Counted from the stretch's first letter, positions 6,496 to 16,060 are shown. The stretch: DNA of 35,772 nucleotides from Candidatus Gastranaerophilales bacterium (GCA_944326015.1 CALVCJ010000015.1:1-35772); one strand, 5' to 3'. Notes: generated from the letters alone by a model not told the origin. A program made the numbers and translations.

Positions 6496-7726
6496 TTTTT
6501 GTATATTTCCTTCCGACAAGCTCATCCGGCAGAAACTGCTGTTCCAGATCCGGTGCATCATGTGAGTATACGTAACCTATTCCAAAGCCGTAATTTTTTG
6601 CGTCTTTGTAATGAGCATCTCTAAGGTACATCGGGGGCGGGAAATCCTTTCCTGAATTAATGTCATTTAGAGCCTGATCAATTGCCATGACTGTTTCATT
6701 AGATTTTGGCGCGCGTGCAACATAAATTACAGCCTGTGCAAGCGGGATTCTTCCTTCGGGAAGTCCCAGAAGCTCAACTGCTTTATAGGCATTAAGTGCA
6801 ACATTTAATGCGTTTGGGTCTGCATTGCCGACATCTTCTGCAGAACATGTTATTAGTCTTCTTGCAATAAATCTCGGATCTTCACCGGCTGCAATCATTT
6901 TTGCAAGATAATAAATTGCGGCATCAGGGTCTGACCCGCGCAGACTTTTTTGAAAAGCTGATGCACAATCGTAATGCTCCTGTTGTGAATATCTGATATT
7001 GCGTTTTTGGCATATTTCTTCAATAATTTTTACCGTTAAATTACGCCTGCCGTCTTTTAAGTCGCTTGCAAAATATGCATTTTCAACAACATTCAGGGCA
7101 TAGCGCGCATCCCCTCTTGCAAGATTGATTATAAAATCAATTGCTCCGGTCTCGCAATCCATAGGAAGATAGTTTTTTGCAAGGTAAGCAAATCCTTTTT
7201 TAATAATTTTATCCATGCTTTCATCGTCAATGGAATTAAGCCTTACAACCTGAACTCTTGACAAAAGTGCCGGAACCACCTGAAAAGAAGGATTTTCGGT
7301 TGTTGAACCTATTAAAAACAACGTTCCGTTTTCAAGATGAGGCAAAAGAGCATCCTGCTGTGTTTTTGAATATCTGTGAATTTCATCAATAAAAAGAATG
7401 GTTTTTGTGCCTGCCCTTAATGCTTCTTTAGCACTTTCAACCGCATCTTTAATATCTTTGACCCCTGATGTTACTGCGGAAATTTCAATAAAGTTTGCGC
7501 TGGTCTTTGTCGCAATGAGTCTTGCAAGGGTGGTTTTGCCGCATCCCGGTGTGCCCCAGAATATCATTGAAAAAAGCCTGTTTGTTTTCAAAAGGTTAAG
7601 TATCGGGCTGTTTGACGAAACTACATTACTCTGCCCGAGAAAATCCTCAAGAGTTTTCGGGCGCAGAAGCTCTGCGAGCGGTATCTGCTTATTTTGATTT
7701 TCCAGTTCCGTAAATAAATTATTCAT
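6479..7726 (-). CDS. rarA: Replication-associated recombination protein A, AAA+ ATPase
   Basis: A 415-residue RarA/MgsA of the clamp-loader-like AAA+ family, which acts at stalled replication forks. It has Walker A GTPGCGKT (58-65), Walker B LFIDEIHR (111-118), sensor 1 GSTTENPSF, the arginine-finger region ALLSR, and the C-terminal tetramerisation part (LRGSDPDAAIYYLAKMIAAG, PKSN, PPPMYLRDAHYK). The frame stays open for 74 codons upstream, but that stretch runs into the divergent gene and is unlike the family. Homology begins at MNNLFTELENQ, so the start is 7726. There is no Shine-Dalgarno; TACAAT lies exactly 6 bases before the ATG, suggesting a leaderless mRNA. Confidence 0.95.
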   Translation of the reverse strand: MNNLFTELENQNKQIPLAELLRPKTLEDFLGQSNVVSSNSPILNLLKTNRLFSMIFWGTPGCGKTTLARLIATKTSANFIEISAVTSGVKDIKDAVESAKEALRAGTKTILFIDEIHRYSKTQQDALLPHLENGTLFLIGSTTENPSFQVVPALLSRVQVVRLNSIDDESMDKIIKKGFAYLAKNYLPMDCETGAIDFIINLARGDARYALNVVENAYFASDLKDGRRNLTVKIIEEICQKRNIRYSQQEHYDCASAFQKSLRGSDPDAAIYYLAKMIAAGEDPRFIARRLITCSAEDVGNADPNALNVALNAYKAVELLGLPEGRIPLAQAVIYVARAPKSNETVMAIDQALNDINSGKDFPPPMYLRDAHYKDAKNYGFGIGYVYSHDAPDLEQQFLPDELVGRKYTKTIPSE

Positions 7727-7732
7727 AGTATA

Positions 7733-7741
7733 ATTGTAACA
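7733..7741 (-). promoter_or_regulatory. Extended -10 promoter of rarA
   Basis: Minus-strand TGT-TACAAT (7741-7733), then six bases and the ATG at 7726. No clear -35, as expected for a TGn extended -10. The same layout is seen at mfd and ruvC. Confidence 0.5.
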
Positions 7742-7768
7742 TGGTTTGGTAAAAGTGAGTGGTATAAA

Positions 7769-8995
7769 GTGAAAAGTTTTGTAATAAAAATATGTATTAT
7801 TTTGTTTGTTATTTTTCTTGTTGGTACAACAATTCCCGTTAATAAAAAAATGTCCGATAATGAAGTTATTTTTTGGACATTGCAGATGAGCGATTTTTCG
7901 CCTTATATGAACAAGGTTATAAAAGAATTTGAGGCACAAAATCCTCAAATAAAAATTAAATGGGTTGATGTACCGTTTTCAGAAGGTGAAAAACGTACAC
8001 TTGCATCTGTTCTGAGCGATAATCCTCCGGATTTGATTAATTTAAATCCTGATTTTTCAGCACTTCTTGCGCAAAGAGGCGCACTTTATGAGATTGATGA
8101 ACAATACACCGGACAGTTTAATAAAGATATTATAAATTCTCTTAAGTACAACGGAAAGTTATATTCTCTTCCGTGGTATGCAACTTCTGCCGTAACTATT
8201 TATAATAAAAATCTTCTATCAAAATCAGGTGCTGAACTGCCTGAAACTTTTGAAGATTTAGCAAGAATTGCCCCCCTGATAAAAGAAAAAACGGGTGCTT
8301 TTGTTTTGCTTCCGAATATTACGGAAAATGATACTATGCTCAGAATTTTGAATAAGTACGGCATAACTGCATCAAATATAAATTCTAAGCAGTCTATTGA
8401 AGTTTTTGATTATTTTAAAAATCTGTATGTAAACGCTTTAATTCCGAAAGAATCAGTTACTCAAACACATCGCGAGGCGCTTGAAAAATATATGGCAGAA
8501 CAAATAGTATTTTTTCAGGCCGGCGCGAACTTTTTAAATATGATTAAAGAAAATGCTCCATCAGCTTATAAAAATACCGATGTAGCCCCGCAAATTACAG
8601 GCAGACTAGGGCAGAATGACTTTTCTCTTATGAATTTTGTAATTCCTCTGCGTGCAAAACATAAGAATGAAGCATTAAAGTTTGCTCTCTTTTTAACCAA
8701 TTATGAAAATCAGCTTGAACTTGCAAAATTGACAAATGTTCTTGCCGTGAATGAAAAAACTTTGAAGGATGATTTTTATACTAATTACGATCAAGATGAC
8801 TTGATGGCAAAAGCGCGTGTCATCAGCGCAAAACAGCTTTATAAAATAGAGCCGTCATTTAAAACAATGAAAGACCAGAAAGAAATTAATACAATTGTAA
8901 ATACGGCTGTTCAGCAGATTTTACTAAACAAAAACACCACCGGAAAAATTCTCGATGATGTTTCAGATAAAATAAATTTAATACTTTCTGACTAG
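7769..8995 (+). CDS. Extracellular solute-binding protein, family 1 (ABC importer type)
   Basis: A 408-residue protein. A hydrophobic N-terminal segment (about 5-20) serves as signal or anchor; there is no lipobox cysteine. The mature part has the family-1 pattern: VIFWTLQMSDFSPYMNKVIK, EFEAQNPQIKIKWVDVPFSE, DNPPDLINLNPDFSALLAQR, and LYSLPWYATSAVTIYNKNLL. These proteins capture sugars or similar small molecules for ABC importers, but no permease or ATPase gene lies nearby, so the substrate cannot be assigned. The start codon is GTG (7769) with a poor Shine-Dalgarno. The gene is divergent from rarA, and its stop overlaps the stop of the next convergent gene. Confidence 0.85.
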   Translation: MKSFVIKICIILFVIFLVGTTIPVNKKMSDNEVIFWTLQMSDFSPYMNKVIKEFEAQNPQIKIKWVDVPFSEGEKRTLASVLSDNPPDLINLNPDFSALLAQRGALYEIDEQYTGQFNKDIINSLKYNGKLYSLPWYATSAVTIYNKNLLSKSGAELPETFEDLARIAPLIKEKTGAFVLLPNITENDTMLRILNKYGITASNINSKQSIEVFDYFKNLYVNALIPKESVTQTHREALEKYMAEQIVFFQAGANFLNMIKENAPSAYKNTDVAPQITGRLGQNDFSLMNFVIPLRAKHKNEALKFALFLTNYENQLELAKLTNVLAVNEKTLKDDFYTNYDQDDLMAKARVISAKQLYKIEPSFKTMKDQKEINTIVNTAVQQILLNKNTTGKILDDVSDKINLILSD

Positions 8996-9441
8996 CACCA
9001 GAACCCGCGTACCCCGAAGAAACTCGGCCCGCCGAACATAAATCCCGGTCCGCATCCGCAGCCTCCACCGAAAAATCCGCCGCCAAAAGGCCCGCATCCA
9101 TATATAGTTGAAGTCATATAAGGATTAAATCCGCATCCAAAAATCCCGAAAGGCGAAGTCAACATTGAGGCTCCTATAAGTCCCATAGTGCCTTGAGCAT
9201 TGGCGACAGGATTGCCGTAACCTGCGGCTGAATTTATAGCATACCCAAGATAACTGCCGGTATGATTGTAAATTTCACGTGCAGCTTCATTTCTTAATGC
9301 CCCGTTCATGACGTTAAATCCAAAACCCATTAATGCATCACCTGCTGTTGCCCCTCTGTTTCGTGCATCAACTGCTCCAAGGGCGCTTCCGGCTAAAGCA
9401 TTAAAGTTACTTAGTGCATATATTGCGTTGTCTATACTCAT
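8992..9441 (-). CDS. Gly/Cys/Phe-rich protein of unknown function
   Basis: A 149-residue protein. The N-terminal two thirds are Ala/Gly/Asn-rich and helical-looking (MSIDNAIYALSNFNALAGSA, then DARNRGATAGDALMGFGFNV). From about residue 98 it becomes extremely rich in Gly, Phe and Cys (GCGPFGGGFFGGGCGCGPGF) and ends GFWC. No signal peptide or enzyme motif is visible. Such tails often self-associate or coat surfaces, but no function is claimed. The start at 9441 follows gagagaaat. Its stop shares the bases ctag with the stop of the convergent solute-binding protein gene. Confidence 0.7.
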   Translation of the reverse strand: MSIDNAIYALSNFNALAGSALGAVDARNRGATAGDALMGFGFNVMNGALRNEAAREIYNHTGSYLGYAINSAAGYGNPVANAQGTMGLIGASMLTSPFGIFGCGFNPYMTSTIYGCGPFGGGFFGGGCGCGPGFMFGGPSFFGVRGFWC

Positions 9442-9613
9442 AATATTTCTCTCATTTATATATTATAAATATATAAAGTATATAGCAAATAAAAAATTGC
9501 TTTTTCTTAAGTAATTGTTAAGTTTTATTAATAAATACTTAAAATATTTAAAGATTTAACGACAATTTGCCGATTCCTTATTTAAGGAAACAATAGAAAA
9601 GGGAACAAAAATA

Positions 9614-10108
9614 ATGGCAGTCGGGTTTAATGCACAGTACAAATTAGGGATTGACACAGCAACATTGAAGCAGGTTTCAAATGAAATTTTGAAACGCGCA
9701 GCAGAAAAAAACAGCAAATACAATACAAATACTTCTGCTTTAAATAATTTTAGGGCAGCTGATATGGGTATTGATCTTTACAAGGGTAATATTGACACAA
9801 ATGTAGCCCGTCAGATTGCTATGAATAATTCAGGTTTTCAAATCCAGTTAAACCAAGAGGTAATGCAGTCAATTCAGTATTTGAACACAAAAGCAGCCCA
9901 AAATGTTCAAAAAAATGTTGAAGGTAAAATCACGGTTGCTTTGAATGAGGGTGTTGGAAATACTCAAAAAACAGAAGCAGCTCCAAAATTCAACAGTATA
10001 GTAAGCTTGAGTGCAGGTAAAGACAAAAATGGTTCGGCACCGTCTTATAAAGGTGAATTCTTATTTATTAAAAAGAATAAAGAAAAAGAAGAAGCCACTG
10101 CAGCATAG
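9614..10108 (+). CDS. Small protein of unknown function
   Basis: A 164-residue protein, polar, with no signal peptide or transmembrane helix and no recognised domain. The N-terminal part is predicted helical (TLKQVSNEILKRAAEKNSKY; VARQIAMNNSGFQIQLNQEV), and the C-terminus is a charged tail (KKNKEKEEATAA). The start at 9614 is preceded by aaaaggga. It has its own transcription unit, with a terminator-like hairpin downstream. Confidence 0.65.
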   Translation: MAVGFNAQYKLGIDTATLKQVSNEILKRAAEKNSKYNTNTSALNNFRAADMGIDLYKGNIDTNVARQIAMNNSGFQIQLNQEVMQSIQYLNTKAAQNVQKNVEGKITVALNEGVGNTQKTEAAPKFNSIVSLSAGKDKNGSAPSYKGEFLFIKKNKEKEEATAA

Positions 10109-10130
10109 ATAATTTTTCAAATATACATCC

Positions 10131-10170
10131 CTTATGAAAATTAACTCTCTTCAGAGGATAAGTGTTTTTT
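10131..10170 (+). terminator. Terminator-like hairpin before mfd
   Basis: Nested stems CTTAT/ATAAG and CTCT-CTTC-AGAG, followed by gtgttttttt. It probably ends the 9614-10108 transcript. The T-run directly abuts the mfd -10 box. Confidence 0.5.
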
Positions 10171-10172
10171 TA

Positions 10173-10181
10173 TGCTAAAAT
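10173..10181 (+). promoter_or_regulatory. Extended -10 promoter of mfd
   Basis: TGC-TAAAAT (10173-10181), then six bases (ggttgt) and the ATG at 10188. No -35 and no Shine-Dalgarno are visible. Confidence 0.5.
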
Positions 10182-10187
10182 GGTTGT

Positions 10188-13100
10188 ATGTTTAAAATTC
10201 CTGTCCCTGAAAATAATGAAAATTATGCCCTGTTTGAAAGGTATCTGACAAGGTCGTTTTCATTTGCCGTTACGGGTTTAACAACGCTTTTAAGACTTTT
10301 TCTTGTCACAAAAATAAAAAAAATTTCAGGCAAAAAAGTTCTGTTTATTACACCAACAGAACAAAATGCCCTAAAATATCAAAATGATTTGTTAAAAGCA
10401 TACGCAGAAAAATCAGAGTTAATTCCTTTTCAAAATATTTCTATGTACGAAACAGTCCAGCCTAACAGGTACGATTACGCAGAACAGGTGAGGATTTTGA
10501 GAGAGAAACCAGATATAGTTATTGCACCAGTTAAAACTCTTCTTGAAAAATTTCCAACAGAAAATTTTTATGAAAAAAATTCAATTACTCTTAAAAAAGG
10601 CGATGAAACAGATGTTAAAGATCTTGCTCAAAAGTTTATAAACCTAGGTTACAAACGTTCAACAATGGTATCCGATATAGGAGAATTCAGTATAAGAGGA
10701 GATATCATAGATTTTTATTCACTTGATAGACACCCCGTCAGAATTGAACTCTGGGGCGATGAAATAGTTGACATACGCTATTTTAACAATGAAACACAAA
10801 AATCTATAAACAAACTTACCTGCGCAAAAATTATGCCGATTTACAAGTTTATACTGGAAAACGGAATTCCTGATGAAATAAAACCGGAAGATGAAGACGG
10901 CTACTTTGAAGGCATTGACGTTTATCAAAGCTGCTTCAATAAGTCTTTGGTAAGTGTTTTAGATTATTTTAAAGATTACATTCTGGTTTTTGATGAAACA
11001 TCAGAGATTTATTCAAAATATGAATTTACCGATAAAAATTTTGAACAGCAGCTACAGGAAAATTTAAAGCTGGGACTTAACCTTGCACTCAAAGAACGCA
11101 ATCATATACCTTTTGAAGACTTTATCCAAAAAAGCTCCAGCTTTGTCAAAATAGGGTTGAACAATTTTCTTGACAGCGAAATAGATGATATTATTGAATT
11201 TAATACACAGACAGTCCAAAACTTCGGTGCAAAGCTCGATGATATCGCAAATTTTATAAATTCAAAACAGCATTACAAAATAATAATAGCAACTGATTAT
11301 CCGGAAAGAGTGAAAGAAATTCTTGCAGAACGCAATATTTTTGATGTTGAGTATAACGAGAGTATTTCATCTCACGGCTGTATCTTAGAAGATTTTAAAA
11401 CATTAATTCTGACCGATAGGGAGCTTTTCAATAAACGCACCAAAGAAATTACTTCAACCAAACGTTCTTACTTTAAAGAAAAACCTGAGTATATCGAAAA
11501 TATCAACGATATAAAAGAAGGCGAATACGTTGTCCACAGTATTCACGGAGTAGGAATTTATAAAGGCCTTTCACAGCAGGAAATTGACGGCCAGCTAAAA
11601 GATTATCTTACAATTGAGTACGCAAACAAAGACAGACTCCATATTCCGGCAGAACAGATTAATCTTCTGGTAAGATACAGAGGTTCTGGAGCTTTAAAAC
11701 CAAAACTTTCAAGAATGGGCGGCAAAGACTGGGAAAATACCAAAACCCGTGTCAAGAAAGAAGTTGAGCAGGTTGCATACGATTTGCTAAGGCTTTATGC
11801 AAAACGTAAAATGCAAAAAGGGATTCAGTTCCTGCCTGATACAACCTGGCAGGTTGAAATGGAAGAAGCTTTTGAATACACAGAAACACCGGATCAAATG
11901 AAAGCAATTAATGATATTAAAGCTGATATGGAAAGCGAACAGCCTATGGATAGACTTATCTGCGGGGATGTCGGCTTTGGGAAAACAGAAGTTGCAATGC
12001 GCGGAATATTTAAGGCGGTAACATCAGGCAAACAGGTTGCTGTTGTTGTTCCAACGACTATTCTTGCATTCCAGCATTACCAGACGATTTCTGAAAGATT
12101 TAAGCCGTTCGGAGTCAATGTTGAGCTTCTATCGCGCTTTCGTTCGCAAAAAGAGCAAAAAGAAACCGTCAAACATCTTGCGACGGGCGAATGCGATGTT
12201 GTAATCGGAACACACAGGCTTTTACAGGACGGTATAATTTTTAAAGATTTAGGACTCCTTGTCATTGATGAAGAGCACCGCTTCGGTGTACGACATAAGG
12301 AAAAACTTAAATCATTCCGTGAAAATATAGATATTATAACCATGTCGGCAACGCCTATTCCGAGAACGCTTTATATGTCATTATCAGGCATAAAAGACAT
12401 GTCAATTATAAATACTCCGCCAAAAAACAGACTCCCTATAAAAACATATGCCGGTGAATGGAATGAAAATCTGGTGAAAAATGCCATAATCCATGAACTT
12501 GATAGGGAAGGTCAGGTATTTTATCTTTATAATCGCGTTGAAACAATCGATGAATTCAGGCTACATCTACAAAAAATCGTTCCAAATGCACGCATAGCAA
12601 TAGGACACGGACAAATGGATGAAAAAACACTTGAAAAAGTAATTATAGATTTTGCAAACCATGAATATGACGTACTTTTAGCAACTACAATTATTGAAAA
12701 CGGAATTGATATTCCGAACGCCAATACTATGATTATCCATAATGCTGACAAATTCGGACTAGCACAGCTTTACCAATTGAGAGGACGGGTCGGACGCTCC
12801 CAGCGCCAGGCTTACTGTTACTGCTTCTACACAAAATCAAAAGAAATTACATCTGATGCTGTTCAAAGATTAAAGGCAATAAAAGAATTTACAACACTTG
12901 GAAGCGGCTACCAAATAGCAATGCGTGACGTTGAAATCCGTGGAGTCGGAAATATATTAGGCACAAAACAGCATGGCCATATGGTTAATGTCGGATTTGA
13001 CACATACTGCCAGCTTCTTGAAGAAACCGTACAGGAACTCCAGGGACTGACTGTCGACAAAAAAGAACCTACAATTGTTGATATTAATGTGACAGCATTT

Positions 13101-13553
13101 ATTCCTGATGAATGGGTCGGCTCTAAAGAACAAAAAATGATTGAATATAAACGTCTGGCGGATGTAAAATCAGATATTGAACTTGATTATATAACCGAGG
13201 AATGGAAAGACCGATTTGCAAAACCACCTGAAAGCGTTGAAAATTTAATAAAACTTATCAAAATAAGGCTTGCCGCAACAGAGGTAAAAATATCACTTAT
13301 CAGAGAAACAGAAGATAACATAAGAATATATACCCCCTTTACCCAGCCTGAATGGAAAATTATTCAACGAACACTTCCTTCTGAAATTTTGAAGCGCATA
13401 AAATTTACAATTGCACCAAAATCTTGCACAGAAGGGAATTCCATACTTCTTCTAAATAATTCTTATATGAATTTTAATGAAATATTTAACATTTTGACAG
13501 ATTTGTTTTATTATATTCATAAGACAAGTAACGAATTTACTTATAACGTATAG
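10188..13553 (+). CDS. mfd: Transcription-repair coupling factor Mfd
   Basis: A full-length 1121-residue Mfd, which removes stalled RNA polymerase at lesions and recruits UvrA. The UvrB-like N-terminal module comes first, then the RNA-polymerase interaction domain from about 444 (EGEYVVHSIHGVGIYKGLSQ). The SF2 translocase follows: Walker A GDVGFGKT (593-600), DEEH (about 694-697), SATPIPRT (about 719), TTIIENGIDIP, and LRGRVGRS (about 864). The C-terminal TRCF domain (WVGSKEQKMIEYKRL ... LPSEILKRI) closes it. It is probably leaderless, with -10 exactly 6 bases before the ATG. The parvulin lipoprotein gene follows after 17 bases and may be cotranscribed. Confidence 0.97.
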   Translation: MFKIPVPENNENYALFERYLTRSFSFAVTGLTTLLRLFLVTKIKKISGKKVLFITPTEQNALKYQNDLLKAYAEKSELIPFQNISMYETVQPNRYDYAEQVRILREKPDIVIAPVKTLLEKFPTENFYEKNSITLKKGDETDVKDLAQKFINLGYKRSTMVSDIGEFSIRGDIIDFYSLDRHPVRIELWGDEIVDIRYFNNETQKSINKLTCAKIMPIYKFILENGIPDEIKPEDEDGYFEGIDVYQSCFNKSLVSVLDYFKDYILVFDETSEIYSKYEFTDKNFEQQLQENLKLGLNLALKERNHIPFEDFIQKSSSFVKIGLNNFLDSEIDDIIEFNTQTVQNFGAKLDDIANFINSKQHYKIIIATDYPERVKEILAERNIFDVEYNESISSHGCILEDFKTLILTDRELFNKRTKEITSTKRSYFKEKPEYIENINDIKEGEYVVHSIHGVGIYKGLSQQEIDGQLKDYLTIEYANKDRLHIPAEQINLLVRYRGSGALKPKLSRMGGKDWENTKTRVKKEVEQVAYDLLRLYAKRKMQKGIQFLPDTTWQVEMEEAFEYTETPDQMKAINDIKADMESEQPMDRLICGDVGFGKTEVAMRGIFKAVTSGKQVAVVVPTTILAFQHYQTISERFKPFGVNVELLSRFRSQKEQKETVKHLATGECDVVIGTHRLLQDGIIFKDLGLLVIDEEHRFGVRHKEKLKSFRENIDIITMSATPIPRTLYMSLSGIKDMSIINTPPKNRLPIKTYAGEWNENLVKNAIIHELDREGQVFYLYNRVETIDEFRLHLQKIVPNARIAIGHGQMDEKTLEKVIIDFANHEYDVLLATTIIENGIDIPNANTMIIHNADKFGLAQLYQLRGRVGRSQRQAYCYCFYTKSKEITSDAVQRLKAIKEFTTLGSGYQIAMRDVEIRGVGNILGTKQHGHMVNVGFDTYCQLLEETVQELQGLTVDKKEPTIVDINVTAFIPDEWVGSKEQKMIEYKRLADVKSDIELDYITEEWKDRFAKPPESVENLIKLIKIRLAATEVKISLIRETEDNIRIYTPFTQPEWKIIQRTLPSEILKRIKFTIAPKSCTEGNSILLLNNSYMNFNEIFNILTDLFYYIHKTSNEFTYNV

Positions 13554-13570
13554 CAAACAAAGGAGACATT

Positions 13571-14725
13571 ATGAGAGGGAAACAATTACTAGCAACACTT
13601 GCGGTTTCAGCAGTACTATTTGCCGGATGCGGTTTGAAATCAGGTGAGGCTATCATTAAGGTTAATAATAAAACTATTAGCCAGGGACAGTTTGATAAAG
13701 AATTTGACAAGCAAGCCGGAAATGGTATTGCAAAAGCTTTGGGAATTGATATTAAAGATGATAAAAACAGCTTTTTGTATCTGCTTGTTAAGGAAAGAGT
13801 TATTAATGAACTTATTGTAAAAACACTTCTTGACGAAGAAATTGCAAAACGCGGCATTAAGGTCACAAACAAAGATGTAGATGAGGCAGTTAAAGAGATT
13901 ATAAATAAATTAGGCTCTAAAGAACGGCTCGATCAGCTTCTAAAACAAAATGACATGACAAATTCCCAATTCAGAAAAGATTTGAAAGAAGAAGTGAAAA
14001 TGAAAAAACTTGCACATGAACTTGGTTCTTTCAAAGTTTCTGATGAGGAAGCAAAAAAATTCTATAATGAAAACACCGATAAATTTAAACATCCGGACAG
14101 AGTAAGAGCTTCACATATTCTCATTGCCGCAAATGCAGAAGAATTAAAAGAAGTTATTAAATCAGATCCTAAAAACAAAGGGCTTGATGAAACCGCAATA
14201 AAAGCTAAAGTTGATGAAGAAATTAAGGCTAAAGAAGCAAAAGCAAACCAGGTTCTTTCAGAAGTGAGAAAAGATATAACACAATTTGCAAAACTTGCAA
14301 AAGAAAATTCCGATGATAAAGCAACTGCTTCCAAAGGCGGTGATTTAGGTTTCTTTGCCTCAAAAGAAATGGTACCTGAATTTTCAAAAGCAGCATTTTC
14401 AATGAAACCCGATTCAGTTTCCGACAAACCTGTAAAAACCCAGTTCGGATACCACATTATTATGGTAACTGACAGAGCTGCTGCAGGCCAGGAACCATAT
14501 GAAAAGGTTAAAAATAACATAAAAGCTTATCTTGAAAATCAAAAACAAATTGAAGCAATTGATAATCTTACTGAATCTTTAAAGAAAAATGCTAAAATTG
14601 AATACGTTAACCCTGAATACGACCCTAAAGCTATTAAAGAAGGTGTAGAGGAATCAATTAAAAACAGTGCAGAAACTTTAAAAAAGGCTAAAGAAGCCAA
14701 AGAAGCGAAAAATAATAAAAAATAA
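13571..14725 (+). CDS. Parvulin-type peptidyl-prolyl isomerase lipoprotein (PrsA/SurA-like)
   Basis: A 384-residue protein. The signal peptide has the lipobox LFAGC (Cys20), indicating a lipid anchor. A SurA/PrsA N-terminal chaperone domain spans about 25-165, followed by a parvulin rotamase domain (about 170-310: RASHILI ... FAKLAKENSDDKATASKGGD, LGFFASKEMVPEFSKAAFSM, FGYHIIMV). The parvulin domain carries an insertion rich in Lys, Glu and Ala (about 195-240). The C-terminal tail is KAKEAKEAKNNKK. Its role would be folding of exported envelope proteins such as the autotransporter in this window. A strong Shine-Dalgarno aaggaga precedes the ATG. It lies 17 bases after mfd. Confidence 0.9.
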   Translation: MRGKQLLATLAVSAVLFAGCGLKSGEAIIKVNNKTISQGQFDKEFDKQAGNGIAKALGIDIKDDKNSFLYLLVKERVINELIVKTLLDEEIAKRGIKVTNKDVDEAVKEIINKLGSKERLDQLLKQNDMTNSQFRKDLKEEVKMKKLAHELGSFKVSDEEAKKFYNENTDKFKHPDRVRASHILIAANAEELKEVIKSDPKNKGLDETAIKAKVDEEIKAKEAKANQVLSEVRKDITQFAKLAKENSDDKATASKGGDLGFFASKEMVPEFSKAAFSMKPDSVSDKPVKTQFGYHIIMVTDRAAAGQEPYEKVKNNIKAYLENQKQIEAIDNLTESLKKNAKIEYVNPEYDPKAIKEGVEESIKNSAETLKKAKEAKEAKNNKK

Positions 14726-14735
14726 TTATATTACT

Positions 14736-14780
14736 TAAAAAATACCCCCTCTTTTCTTAAAAGAGGGGGTATTTTTTTTT
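14736..14780. terminator. Strong bidirectional terminator
   Basis: Stem AAAATACCCCCTCTT / AAGAGGGGGTATTTT with a short loop, A-run on the left and nine T on the right. It lies between the convergent parvulin lipoprotein gene and RNase P RNA and serves both. Confidence 0.9.
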
Positions 14781-14782
14781 AA

Positions 14783-15130
14783 ATAAAGCAACTCGTAAGC
14801 CGTGTTCTGTTTCTAAATAATCATCTGTCTTGAATTGAAATTACTTTCAATCTCCAGCGGTTTTTCTGAGGTTGGCGGACAACCTTTATAACCCTCAACT
14901 CAACCTTGCATTCTGCAGGGGTTTACTTAGCCGGTATCTCTCGATACCGCTGGTGAAGCTCTTAACTCACCGTTGCACCATCGCTCGTACCTGTTAAAGC
15001 CGTTAGCAGTATAATTCCTGTAGCACTATCCACCGGCTCGCACCGTCCGGAATTTCTCCGGCTGCCTGTCCTTGAATGCACGGACTTTCCTCACCTGAAA
15101 AGTCTCAGGCGCGATTATTCGATTACTTTA
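14783..15130 (-). ncRNA. rnpB: RNase P RNA, bacterial type A-like
   Basis: On the minus strand the universal core is plain: GAGGAAAGTCC near the 5' side, followed by GATAGTGCTACAG, the central GAGCGATGGTGCAACGGTGA segment, and the 3' ACAGAACACGGCTTAC. The 5' and 3' ends form helix P1 (AUAAAGUAAU with GUUGCUUUAU). Length about 345 nt. This ribozyme removes the 5' leader of pre-tRNA. ACACGGCTTA replaces the usual AACCCGGCTTA-type end, a small deviation. The 5' end lies at or just inside the 3' end of the prepilin gene, where TATAAT occurs (15135-15130). The ends are approximate. Confidence 0.93.
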
Positions 15131-15829
15131 TTATAAAGCATCTCTTATTGATGTATTAATCGTTACGTACTCTACAGCCTTAGCATCATCAGGATTTATC
15201 TGTAATTTACCTGATGCAAGAATCTGTATTTCATATTGATCAAAATCATCCTCACTACATGTAGCGTTACCCTCCTCATCAGTATCGCCCTGTCTGCAAT
15301 TAGGAGCTTCATCACCGTTTACGTCAATTAATATTGTACCGATACCTGAAGCTCCTGACTGGTCATCAAAAGTTCCAGGAGTCTCTTTTCTGGATTCCCA
15401 GGCACCTTCTGTACCGGTTAAATCCCAGCGTACACCATCAGTTGTAAAGAATTTTAATTCATCATCCGAATCGCCGCCTTTTACATTAAGCATAGCTTTG
15501 AATAATCCACCGAATTTGGTGTCACCTGAATAATCAACGCCGTCATAATTAACTTCTTCATCATAGTCAAATCCCCAGGCACAATACATTCCGGTAGCCT
15601 GAGCAGAATCAGGATGGTAGCAAGCCTCCCTGACATCAGGGTACAACCTTGCATCATTTATTAAAGTCGCAACAATTTGCTCCGTTGTATAAAAAGTCTT
15701 TTTAATCATCATTTTATTTTTGTTAGGTCTTGTTTTCATAATTGCAGGAGTTACCACGGCAACTATAATCCCGATAACCGCAAGAGCAATCATTAATTCC
15801 GTCAAAGTAAAACCCTTAAATCTTCTCAT
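15131..15829 (-). CDS. Type IV prepilin-like protein
   Basis: A 232-residue protein with a short leader and class III prepilin cleavage site MRRFKG|FTLTELMIALAVIG, Glu at position +5 and a hydrophobic N-terminal helix up to about residue 30. The globular part contains the Asp-rich, possibly calcium-binding motif DVNGDEAPN, followed by an acidic loop with two cysteines (CRQGDTDEEGNATC). Such proteins are processed by PilD and assembled into type IV pili or type II secretion pseudopili. No other pilus gene is in the window. The start at 15829 follows ggaaagga. RNase P RNA follows directly downstream. Confidence 0.9.
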   Translation of the reverse strand: MRRFKGFTLTELMIALAVIGIIVAVVTPAIMKTRPNKNKMMIKKTFYTTEQIVATLINDARLYPDVREACYHPDSAQATGMYCAWGFDYDEEVNYDGVDYSGDTKFGGLFKAMLNVKGGDSDDELKFFTTDGVRWDLTGTEGAWESRKETPGTFDDQSGASGIGTILIDVNGDEAPNCRQGDTDEEGNATCSEDDFDQYEIQILASGKLQINPDDAKAVEYVTINTSIRDAL

Positions 15830-16060
15830 AAATATCCTTTCCTTATTGTTATATTAACTATAATAACACATATAAATGTTTTTTTCAACAGTCAAATTCA
15901 TACATAAGCCATAGATAATAAGGTATTTCGTAATAATTAAATTTATGTAAACTTTTATTAATAAAATAGCAAAATAATCTGTTCAGATGAGTTAATATAA
16001 CATTCAATCTGCTAGGATAAACAGTGGTTGAAGATAAAATAAACAGAGGGTTATACAAGA

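Noticed and set aside
7727-7948. 74-codon upstream extension of rarA
   Set aside because: It overlaps the divergent solute-binding gene, and RarA homology begins at MNNLFTELENQ.
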